A stretch of DNA of 20,346 nucleotides from Hyphomicrobium_A sp943371625 (GTDB lineage: Bacteria > Pseudomonadota > Alphaproteobacteria > Rhizobiales > Hyphomicrobiaceae), in NCBI GenBank assembly GCA_943371625.1, contig CALRVN010000012.1, positions 1 through 20,346 on the forward strand, read 5' to 3'. The position numbers and the translations under genes were made by a program. The notes under the pieces are model-generated. The model had not been told where the DNA came from and ran no database searches. It saw only the letters and a list, made by a program, of their open reading frames with translations. Below, piece after piece: positions 1 to 6,559 of the stretch (its first letter is position 1; each line of letters opens with the position of its first letter).

Positions 1-1497
1 GATGGCAACAACAACAAGGTGTTCGGCGACCTGTCGGGCAACGTCGTGCAGGGCGACCGCAACAGCGCCAACTCGTTCCTCTCCGGCAACTTCGTGTTCG
101 GCAACGACAACAACGCGACGGGCACACTCTCCGGCAACGTCATCGACGGCAATCGCAATACCGCCAACGGCGACGGCTCGGGCAACGTCGTGCAGGGCGA
201 TGACAACCAGGCCTACGGCACCGGTTCCGGCAATCTCGTGTTCGGCAACGGCAACGCCGCGGACGGCACCGTCGTCGGCAACCTCGTCGACGGCGACTTC
301 AATCGTGCCGCCGGCGCATTCTCCGGCAACGTCGTGCAGGGCACCAACAACTCCGCGGCCGGCCTCCTCGTCGGCAACGCCGTGTTCGGTGACGGCAATC
401 AGGCTTCCGGCACCGGCTCCGGCAACCTCGTCGCCGGCGTAAATAACCAGGCGAGCGGCGATACGGTCGGCAACGCAGTGCTGGGTGACAACAACCAAGC
501 AAGCGGCGCGAATTCCGGTAACGGCGTCGTCGGCAACAACAACCAGTCGAGCGGCAACGGAACCGGCAACCTCGTCGTCGGTCTCGCCAACCAAGCCGCC
601 GGTGCCTTCTCCGGCAATGGAGTTCTGGGCGTCAGCAACCAGGCCAGCGGCCTTGGCGTCGGCAACGGCGTCGTCGGGTTCAGCAACGAAGCCTCCGGTG
701 CATTCTCGGGCAACGGCGTCATCGGTGCCGGCAATTTGGCCTCCGGCATCGGCTCGGGTAACGGCGTGTTCGGGTTCAGCAACCAGGCAGCCGGCGCTTT
801 CTCCGGCAACGGCGTCGTCGGCTTCGACAACCAAGCGAGCGGTGCCTTCGCCGGCAATGGTGTAATTGGTAGCAGCAACATCGCTATGGGCACCGGCGCG
901 GGTAACGGGATCGCGGCCTCCAATACGATCTCGGTAGGCACCGGCGCACGGGCGGCAGCGGACAATTCGACGGCAGTCGGTGCCGGATCGCAGGTTGCCT
1001 CCGCGTACGACCGCTCGACGGCAGTCGGCTTCGGCGCCGAGGCCGAGTTCGAGGATGAGGTCAGCCTGGGCGCAAAGAACGGGTCGCAGACCTATACGAC
1101 GCCCGGCATCACCTCGGGTAAGAGCCAGGCACGCCAGACGGTTGGACCGCTCGAGGTAGTCACCTCCGACCAGGCCGGCCACCTCGCCACTGACGGCGGC
1201 CTCATCTTCAGCGAGCTGAGCAAGCTCAACGGCGGTGTGGCAATCGCCATGGCGATGACCAACCCCGACCTCGTCGGAACCGAAGTGTTCGGGCTCGCCG
1301 GCAACGTCGCCTACTGGGAGGAAAACGTTGCACTCGGCTTCAGCGCCATGGGCGTCCTCGGCCGCAACATTCTCGGACAGGGCGAGCGGCTCGCGGTCTC
1401 TGGCGCGGTCGGCGTCAGCGTCGAGGAGAAAAGCTTCGGCCAGCAGGGCAGCAACAGCTCTGTCGGTGGCCGGGCCGGCGCTCAGATCACTTGGTAG
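1..1497 (+). CDS. Trimeric autotransporter adhesin (YadA-like), 5'-truncated by the window edge
   Basis: This is the C-terminal part of a surface adhesin; the reading frame is open from base 1, so the true start lies upstream. The visible 498 residues hold 18 complete 16-residue repeats of the form xGNxVxGxxNxAxGxx (bases 34-897). YadA-head-like units follow (STAVGAG, STAVGFGAEA, VSLGAKNG), then a short linker with a neck-like ARQTVGPLEVV. The last 80 or so residues are hydrophobic and Gly-rich with alternating beta strands and end in a terminal Trp, as expected of a trimeric YadA/Hia anchor barrel. Known family role: three chains form a 12-strand outer-membrane barrel that exports the head for adhesion or autoagglutination. 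Family assignment is confident. The ligand is unknown, and the signal peptide and N-terminal region are outside the window. Confidence 0.85.
   Translation, partial: DGNNNKVFGDLSGNVVQGDRNSANSFLSGNFVFGNDNNATGTLSGNVIDGNRNTANGDGSGNVVQGDDNQAYGTGSGNLVFGNGNAADGTVVGNLVDGDFNRAAGAFSGNVVQGTNNSAAGLLVGNAVFGDGNQASGTGSGNLVAGVNNQASGDTVGNAVLGDNNQASGANSGNGVVGNNNQSSGNGTGNLVVGLANQAAGAFSGNGVLGVSNQASGLGVGNGVVGFSNEASGAFSGNGVIGAGNLASGIGSGNGVFGFSNQAAGAFSGNGVVGFDNQASGAFAGNGVIGSSNIAMGTGAGNGIAASNTISVGTGARAAADNSTAVGAGSQVASAYDRSTAVGFGAEAEFEDEVSLGAKNGSQTYTTPGITSGKSQARQTVGPLEVVTSDQAGHLATDGGLIFSELSKLNGGVAIAMAMTNPDLVGTEVFGLAGNVAYWEENVALGFSAMGVLGRNILGQGERLAVSGAVGVSVEEKSFGQQGSNSSVGGRAGAQITW
34..897 (+). repeat. 18 tandem 48-bp coding repeats (16 residues each)
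   Basis: Eighteen in-register 48-bp units encode 16-residue repeats that begin with S/V/T/A-G-N. A partial nineteenth copy follows from 898. Units 1, 4 and 7 (34, 178, 322) carry NVVQG, units 2, 5 and 8 carry a VFG core, and units 3, 6 and 9 carry VIDG, LVDG and LVAG, which gives a 144-bp super-repeat. From about unit 12 to 16 the pattern alternates between units ending in (A/S)GAF and units ending in SGLG or SGIG, a 96-bp super-repeat. The DNA is well diverged between units, so this is an old array rather than a fresh slippage tract. Confidence 0.9.
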
Positions 1498-1851
1498 GAC
1501 GGCCCAAGTTCGCCGACTCGCACCAACCAATCGTAACGCGGGCCTTTGTGCCCGCGTTGCTGCCTTATAAGCCTTCTACCGACCGCCGGGCGTGCCGCGC
1601 CGCACTCCGTGGTGCGCCGGGTTAGGCCAGCGCACAACGTCGCCGACGCGGACAACGCCGGATCGAATTGTCGTATTCCGGCGCGGTCAGGCGTCCACCG
1701 CGCTGCTTTTTTGCATGGCCGCTAGGCAAAACCGGCAGTTTCGCCATTTAGTGTATTCTAAGACAATCTGCCTACGGTCGAAGCCTCCCCCGCCGCTTGC
1801 GCCGGGTCTTGAGCACGGCGCTAGCTTGGCGACGATACCGGTTGTCGCGCC
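1498..1851. other. Intergenic region between adhesin and cfa
   Basis: This 354-base stretch contains the hairpin at 1535-1558 and otherwise no convincing gene. The short open frames crossing it have no ribosome binding site and no protein-like composition. It must hold the promoter of the downstream lipid-modification gene. TTGCAT at 1711 and TATTCT at 1754 resemble promoter hexamers, but they are 37 bases apart and cannot pair, so no promoter is called. Confidence 0.5.
1535..1558 (+). terminator. Perfect 9-bp hairpin after the adhesin gene
   Basis: AACGCGGGC and GCCCGCGTT form a perfect 9-bp stem with a 6-base loop (CTTTGT), 37 bases downstream of the adhesin stop codon. The GC-rich stem and its position suit a transcription terminator. 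No U-run follows (GCTGCCTTATAAG), so it may be Rho-assisted or simply stabilise the 3' end. Confidence 0.5.
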
Positions 1852-3144
1852 ATGGAAAAGGTACTGACGAAAGTTCTCTCGGCGATCGTGCAAAGCGGCT
1901 CGTTGACGGTCGTCACGGCGCGCGGACGGGAGGTTACGCTCGGTGATGGCACCGGCGAGGAGGTTCGCGTCCGCTTCCTCGATCCGGGAGCCGAGCGGGC
2001 GCTGATCTTCAACCCCGAGCTTCGCCTCGGCGAACTCTACATGGACGGCCGCATCGTCATCGAGCGCGGCACCATCTACGATTTCCTCGCCTTGCTGCTG
2101 AATGACGCCAAGGGTGAGCAGCGCTCCCTTCCCGCGCGCCTCCTCGGCAGGCTCCGTTTCCTCACGCGCAGCGCCGTCAGCCGCAACAACCCTTGGCGCG
2201 CGCGCCACAACGTCGCCCACCACTACGACCTCGATCACCACCTTTACGAGCTGTTCCTCGACGCCGACCGGCAGTACAGCTGCGCCTACTTCGAGCGCCC
2301 CGATTGTACGCTCGAGCAAGCACAGACGGCGAAGAAGCGTCTGGTCACCGCGAAGCTGGTCGTGGAGCCAGACAGCCGCGTCCTCGACATCGGCTCCGGC
2401 TGGGGCGGACTCGGCCTTTACATCAAGCAGATCGGCGGCGCCCGGCGGGTGCAGGGCATCACGCTGTCGACCGAGCAGCTCGAGATCGCCCGCGACCGTG
2501 CCGAAAAGGCCGGGGTCGCAGACAGCGTGCGCTTCGTGCTGCAGGACTATCGCGACGTCGAGGGCAGCTTCGACCGCATCGTCTCGGTCGGCATGTTCGA
2601 GCACGTCGGCCCGCGCTTCTACCCGACCTATTTCAAGAAATGCCGCCAGCTCCTGAAGCCGGACGGCGTCATGGTCCTGCACACCATCGGCCACATGGAC
2701 GGCCCGTGGTATCCCAACCCCTGGCTCGACAAGTACATCTTCCCCGGCGGCCAGCTCCCCGCCCTGTCCGAGATTGTGCCCGCCGTCGAACACGCCGGCC
2801 TTCTCGTCACCGACGTCGAGTGCCTGCGCATGCACTACGCCGAGACCCTGCTCCATTGGCGCCGCCGCTTCATGGCCAAGCGCGAGGAGGTGCTCGCCCT
2901 CTACGACGAGCGCTTCTGCCGGATGTGGGAGTTCTACCTTGCCTGCTGCGAGGCGGCCTTCCGCTTCCAGAACGTGGGCGTCTTCCAGCTGCAACTGACG
3001 CGCAGCGCCTACGCTGTCCCCCTGACGCGCGGCTACATCGCCGAGCGCTACGAGGATCTGCGCATCAGGGAGACGGAGCAGCGCGACGCGGAGGCCGCCG
3101 TTGCCCCCACTCAGCCCGTCCCACTCCGCAGGCAGCAGAGTTGA
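1852..3144 (+). CDS. cfa: Cyclopropane-fatty-acyl-phospholipid synthase
   Basis: The 430-residue protein is an S-adenosylmethionine-dependent methyltransferase that adds a methylene bridge across the cis double bond of unsaturated phospholipid acyl chains at the inner membrane. The SAM-binding motif VLDIGSGWGG lies at residues 177-186. Residues matching the E. coli Cfa active site are present: Cys144 (YSCAYF), Glu250 (MFEHVG), His277 and Ile279 (HTIGH) and Tyr329 (HYAETL). The N-terminal 120 or so residues match the lipid-binding domain of the family (ELRLGELYMDGR). No strong Shine-Dalgarno precedes the ATG, but it is the first ATG of the frame and gives a full-length protein. The C-terminal tail is a little longer than in E. 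coli (382 residues). The gene appears monocistronic. A related mycolic-acid-type or other fatty-acid methyltransferase is possible but less likely. Confidence 0.92.
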   Translation: MEKVLTKVLSAIVQSGSLTVVTARGREVTLGDGTGEEVRVRFLDPGAERALIFNPELRLGELYMDGRIVIERGTIYDFLALLLNDAKGEQRSLPARLLGRLRFLTRSAVSRNNPWRARHNVAHHYDLDHHLYELFLDADRQYSCAYFERPDCTLEQAQTAKKRLVTAKLVVEPDSRVLDIGSGWGGLGLYIKQIGGARRVQGITLSTEQLEIARDRAEKAGVADSVRFVLQDYRDVEGSFDRIVSVGMFEHVGPRFYPTYFKKCRQLLKPDGVMVLHTIGHMDGPWYPNPWLDKYIFPGGQLPALSEIVPAVEHAGLLVTDVECLRMHYAETLLHWRRRFMAKREEVLALYDERFCRMWEFYLACCEAAFRFQNVGVFQLQLTRSAYAVPLTRGYIAERYEDLRIRETEQRDAEAAVAPTQPVPLRRQQS

Positions 3145-3214
3145 GCAGAGCGCAAGCAACGGCACCGATTGAGCTTTTTCCCCGTTGAGCACCTTCCGCC
3201 CGGCGCCTCTCGGC

Positions 3215-3244
3215 TTGGAAAGGGGAGGGCGGTTGTTCTATAGT
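3215..3244 (+). promoter_or_regulatory. Candidate sigma-70-type promoter of the OmpA cluster
   Basis: TTGGAA (3215-3220) and TATAGT (3239-3244) are separated by 18 bases and lie about 86 bases upstream of the preferred OmpA-family start. It is the best promoter-like pair in the 3145-3330 gap and could drive the OmpA / mini-membrane / HhH cluster. It is called by consensus similarity only. Confidence 0.4.
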
Positions 3245-3330
3245 CCGGGTGTTGTTGGGGCCGCCGCCGTTTCGACGCGTTCGCTCCGCAGCATGGTGAC
3301 GACAGGGCCGAATGCGGAGGCATGGTTCGC

Positions 3331-4893
3331 ATGAGATGCCATCCCGCACGGTGGCTTTGGGGGCTCATTCCCGTTGCGATGCTGAGTTGGCTGGCGGTTC
3401 AGGTCGAACGGTCCGCTATAGAATCTGATCTCGAGCAGCGCAGCGCCGCAGCACTAGCGGCCGCAGGGCAAGGCTGGGCAAGCGTGGCATTCGACGGCCG
3501 CGACGGGCTTCTGGTTGGCCATCCGGACGATGAGCACCAGCGCGGGCAGGCCGTGGCGCTGGTCGGCGAGGTCTGGGGCGTGCGTGTTGTTCGCACGCGA
3601 GCGGATGCGAGAGCGCCGGCCACCAGATCGATCGACGACCTGCCAATCGAGCCGGCGATACCACGTGCGGAGCCCGACAGAACCATAGGCGACGACCTGC
3701 CCGAAGCCGTCGTCAGCGACGCTGTACCGGACGCCACGCCGCATGACTCGATCGCCTCTGCCACGCTCGATGCGGCGGCTCCGGCCGAGCACCTGCACGC
3801 AGGCGAGGCCCAGATTGCTGCACCCGCGGGCGCTTCACCGGCCCTAGCCGCTGCGCCGCCGCCCGCCGCTGCAACCGTGCCGCCGGCGTTGTCCGCCGAA
3901 ACACCAGCGCCCGAGGCGCCGGCCGCTGCAACCCATGAGGACGAGATCGCGACCGCAGCTGATCCGGAAAAGATCGTGATCCCCGCGGCCGATGCTCCCA
4001 GCTCTTCTCCGCCGGCTGCCACGCCGCCGGCAGAGCAGCCCGCTACACCGGCGCCTGCACGCGAAGCGGCCACCGTCACTGAGCCGATGCCGGAGCTGCC
4101 GGTGCACAAACCGACGCCACCGCATCCAGAGCGGACCGCTGCCAACACGGACTTGCCCTCGGCGGTGGCGCCCATGTTGCCGTCCGCGGAGGCAACGGCG
4201 CCTGGGACACCGCTCGGGCCGCCGGCACCCGGCACACCCGACAAGCTCCCCACGTTTGCGCCGCCTTCCGCCAGCGCCGGGACCACGCTTGCGATCCGCG
4301 TCGAGCCACCCGTGCGCAAGCCGCCTCCTGAGGCACCGAAGGCTGAACGCGGCCCGGCTCCCACCGCACCGGTCGCCAGCGCACAGAGGCCGGCAACCGC
4401 ACCGCCATCACCCGCGCCGCGCTTTGAGACCGCTGCGTTGCCGCCCGGCAACATCGTCCCGTCAGAGCCTTGTCTCGATGAGGCCCGCGGCGCCGCGCGG
4501 CGCGTCGAAGTCCATTTCGCCCGCGGCGATACCCGGCTCGTCGGGCCCGGAAAAGCGCTGATCGACGGGCTTATCTCGGCCCTCAACGCCTGTCCCGACG
4601 CCGTGCTCCACATCGCCGGTCACGCCGACGCGAGCGGAAAGCGCCGACACAATCAGCTGCTATCTCGCAGCCGGGCGCGCGGCGTCGCTAGCTATATGTC
4701 CCACAAGGGCATTGACGCGGGACGGCTGGTCGCCGTTGGGTACGGCGACAAGCGGCCCGTGGCGCCTAACGACAATCAGGCGAACCGGGCCAGGAACCGC
4801 CGCATCGAGTTGACCGTCACGGCGCGCGCCGCGCCGGTGCCGCCAATGCCCATACGAAAGCAGGGGACGCGCAATGGACTATCTCATCGCTAA
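3331..4893 (+). CDS. Membrane-anchored BON-OmpA family protein with Ala/Pro-rich linker
   Basis: The 520-residue envelope protein starts with a short basic segment and one membrane helix (about residues 5-24). A BON-like region follows (about 28-90: IESDLEQRS, FDGRDGLLVG, VGEVWGVRVVR). Next comes a roughly 290-residue linker very rich in Ala and Pro, then an OmpA C-terminal peptidoglycan-binding domain (about 385-496). The OmpA signature is clear: GHADASG, NQLLSRSRA, GIDAGRL, GYGDKRP and NRARNRRIEL. In this family the Asp of GHxD and the Arg of NRR contact diaminopimelate. The likely role is tethering the inner membrane or periplasm to peptidoglycan, as in BON-OmpA proteins such as mycobacterial ArfA. 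An ATG at 3322 is in frame but only 1 base from GGAGG (3316-3320). The ATG at 3331 sits 10 bases from it and is preferred. The 3' end overlaps the next small gene by 20 bases. Confidence 0.8.
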   Translation: MRCHPARWLWGLIPVAMLSWLAVQVERSAIESDLEQRSAAALAAAGQGWASVAFDGRDGLLVGHPDDEHQRGQAVALVGEVWGVRVVRTRADARAPATRSIDDLPIEPAIPRAEPDRTIGDDLPEAVVSDAVPDATPHDSIASATLDAAAPAEHLHAGEAQIAAPAGASPALAAAPPPAAATVPPALSAETPAPEAPAAATHEDEIATAADPEKIVIPAADAPSSSPPAATPPAEQPATPAPAREAATVTEPMPELPVHKPTPPHPERTAANTDLPSAVAPMLPSAEATAPGTPLGPPAPGTPDKLPTFAPPSASAGTTLAIRVEPPVRKPPPEAPKAERGPAPTAPVASAQRPATAPPSPAPRFETAALPPGNIVPSEPCLDEARGAARRVEVHFARGDTRLVGPGKALIDGLISALNACPDAVLHIAGHADASGKRRHNQLLSRSRARGVASYMSHKGIDAGRLVAVGYGDKRPVAPNDNQANRARNRRIELTVTARAAPVPPMPIRKQGTRNGLSHR

Positions 4894-4972
4894 TCTTGCC
4901 TGGTATGCGACTGCGGCATTTGCCGGCGGCTTCGTCGTGGCGTGGATTGCTTGTGCCAAGGTTGAAGACTGA
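4874..4972 (+). CDS. 32-residue single-pass membrane protein
   Basis: The ATG at 4874 follows an AGGGGA-type ribosome binding site (about 4862-4867) at good spacing and encodes 32 residues to the TGA at 4970. The sequence is one hydrophobic helix (LAWYATAAFAGGFVVAWIA) with a short N-terminus and the polar tail CAKVED. It begins inside the last 20 bases of the OmpA-family gene in another frame, which suggests translational coupling, and ends 45 bases before the HhH gene. Its helix resembles in length and character the N-terminal anchor of that next protein, so it may be a partner or a split-off paralogue. The family is not recognised. It could be an unexpressed frame, but the start signal, operon position and membrane-helix content argue for a real gene. 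Confidence 0.6.
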   Translation: MDYLIANLAWYATAAFAGGFVVAWIACAKVED

Positions 4973-5017
4973 CGCGCGAGAGAACGTGCGCACATTGATT
5001 TTGTGGGGAGTGATACG

Positions 5018-6472
5018 ATGACTGAGCTGCTTTGGCAGGCGTGGCTGTTGCTTGCCGCGGCGTTTTTTGTTGGGGCCGTTCTGGCCTGTAGCCTGAAGCG
5101 GCGCTTCTACTACGGCTCTTTCAGCAAGAAGTCCGACATCGCGGCCAGCGGGATTGCTCACACCCCTGCGCCGGGCGAGCCCAAAGTCGAAGTGGCGCCG
5201 CGCAGCGGCATCGAGGCCGAGCGCTTTGACCGCGCAATCGCGGGCCGGACGGCTTCCACTGCCGCTCCAGCGCCAGCTCCCGCGCCAGCCGCCGCTCCTG
5301 CGCCCGTGGCCGCCGCAAAACCCCAGCCGGCACCCGCGTCCGCTCCCGCACCCGTCGCTGCGGCAGCTCCCGCTGTCGCCGTAGCAGCCGCAGCCGCGAC
5401 CGCGCCGTCTGGCGACGACCTCACCCGCATTCGCAGCATCGATGCCAACCTCAAGATGCTGCTCAACGACGCGGGCATCCGCAAATTCGCCGAGCTTGCC
5501 GCACTGTCGGCAACGGACGCCTCGGCGCTCGCCGACAGAATCGGCGTGCGCGGCCGCATCGACCAGGAGAACTGGCTCGGCCAGGCACGCATTCTCGCGT
5601 CGGGCGGCGAAACCTACTACTCGCGTCGCATCGCGCGCGGCGAGGCCGTGCCGAAGTATTCGGCGCGCCCTGCCGAGGCAGCCAAGCCCGCGGCCGCGAT
5701 CGTGGCCTCTAGCCTGCCGCTGGCCTTCGCATCGAGCACCGGTCCCGCCGACGACTTGACCCGCATCCGCAGCATCGACGCGGGGCTGCAGGGCAAGCTG
5801 CGTGAGCTCGGCGTGCAACGCTTCAGCGAGCTTGCTGCCCTGACCGCCGCCGACGTCAAGGCGATCAACGGGGCGCTCAACCTCGGTGGGCGCGTCGATC
5901 AGGAGAGCTGGCTCGCACAGGCGGCCGTCCTCGCGAGCGGCGGAGAGACCTACTATTCGCGTCGTCTCGCTCGCGCTGCCGCCGCTGCTGCACCCACGCC
6001 ATCGGCGGCACCCGCTCCAGCTCCCGCTGCACCGGCGGTAGCTGTTGCTGCCCCGGCGCCCGCCCCCGTAGCACCCGCTGCGAAGGCTCCGACACCCGCG
6101 CCCGAAGTCGATGTACCGTTCACCCCGATCAGCCCGCGCATCCCGCCCGCCGCCGCAGCCGATGTGGCGGCTCTGCGGTCGATCCGCTCCGAAGCGCTTC
6201 TCGGCGCAGACGTGGTGCGCCCGAACCGCGCCGCCGGGGAGACCGACGATCTGAAGCGCATTCGCGGCATCGGCGTCCTCATCGAGAAGAAGCTCAATTC
6301 GCTCGGCATCGTCCACTACGAGCAGGTCGCCAACTGGACCGGCGCGGACATCGAGCGCATCAGCTCCATCCTCGACTTCAAGGGCCGCATCGAGCGTGAG
6401 AACTGGATCGAGCAGGCGCGGATTCTGGCGACCGGCGGACAGACCGAATTCTCCCGCCGCAACGAAGCCTAG
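5018..6472 (+). CDS. Membrane-anchored protein with three helix-hairpin-helix-like repeats
   Basis: The 484-residue protein has one N-terminal membrane helix (about residues 4-25), a basic stop-transfer KRR, an Ala/Pro-rich linker, and three repeats starting near residues 133, 245 and 410. Each repeat runs about 70 residues: DDLxRIR, then LG(I/V)xxFxELAA, GR(I/V)(D/E)(Q/R)E(N/S)W, QA and ATGG/ASGGET-type ends. The repeats resemble the helix-hairpin-helix-like domain appended to NuoE and ribosomal protein L21 in alphaproteobacteria. Only the third keeps the classical GIG turn (RIRGIGVLIEKKL); the first two read RSID. The start at 5018 is chosen because GGGGAG (5005-5010) lies 7 bases upstream; an in-frame GTG at 5003 is less likely. 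The gene is probably cotranscribed with the OmpA-family gene. No function is established, and nucleic-acid or protein binding at the membrane is only a guess. Confidence 0.75.
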   Translation: MTELLWQAWLLLAAAFFVGAVLACSLKRRFYYGSFSKKSDIAASGIAHTPAPGEPKVEVAPRSGIEAERFDRAIAGRTASTAAPAPAPAPAAAPAPVAAAKPQPAPASAPAPVAAAAPAVAVAAAAATAPSGDDLTRIRSIDANLKMLLNDAGIRKFAELAALSATDASALADRIGVRGRIDQENWLGQARILASGGETYYSRRIARGEAVPKYSARPAEAAKPAAAIVASSLPLAFASSTGPADDLTRIRSIDAGLQGKLRELGVQRFSELAALTAADVKAINGALNLGGRVDQESWLAQAAVLASGGETYYSRRLARAAAAAAPTPSAAPAPAPAAPAVAVAAPAPAPVAPAAKAPTPAPEVDVPFTPISPRIPPAAAADVAALRSIRSEALLGADVVRPNRAAGETDDLKRIRGIGVLIEKKLNSLGIVHYEQVANWTGADIERISSILDFKGRIERENWIEQARILATGGQTEFSRRNEA

Positions 6473-6559
6473 CCGCGAATCGGTAGATGCTCGCGTTTGG
6501 TCGCAGCCGCGGACCGCAACCAGTGCTGTGGTTCCGGCTGCGTGATCGCGAGATGAGCC

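Noticed and set aside
34..897. CRISPR array or non-coding satellite, because of regular 48-bp repeats
   Set aside because: The repeats are in one reading frame, vary mainly at positions tolerated by the protein pattern, and have no spacer/repeat distinction.
1687..3192. A 501-residue minus-strand frame opposite cfa
   Set aside because: It lies antisense to a gene with intact catalytic residues, and its own composition is not protein-like.
3399..4613. A 404-residue minus-strand Gly/Ala/Ser-rich frame opposite the OmpA-family gene
   Set aside because: It is a shadow of the Ala/Pro-rich linker with low complexity and no ribosome binding site.
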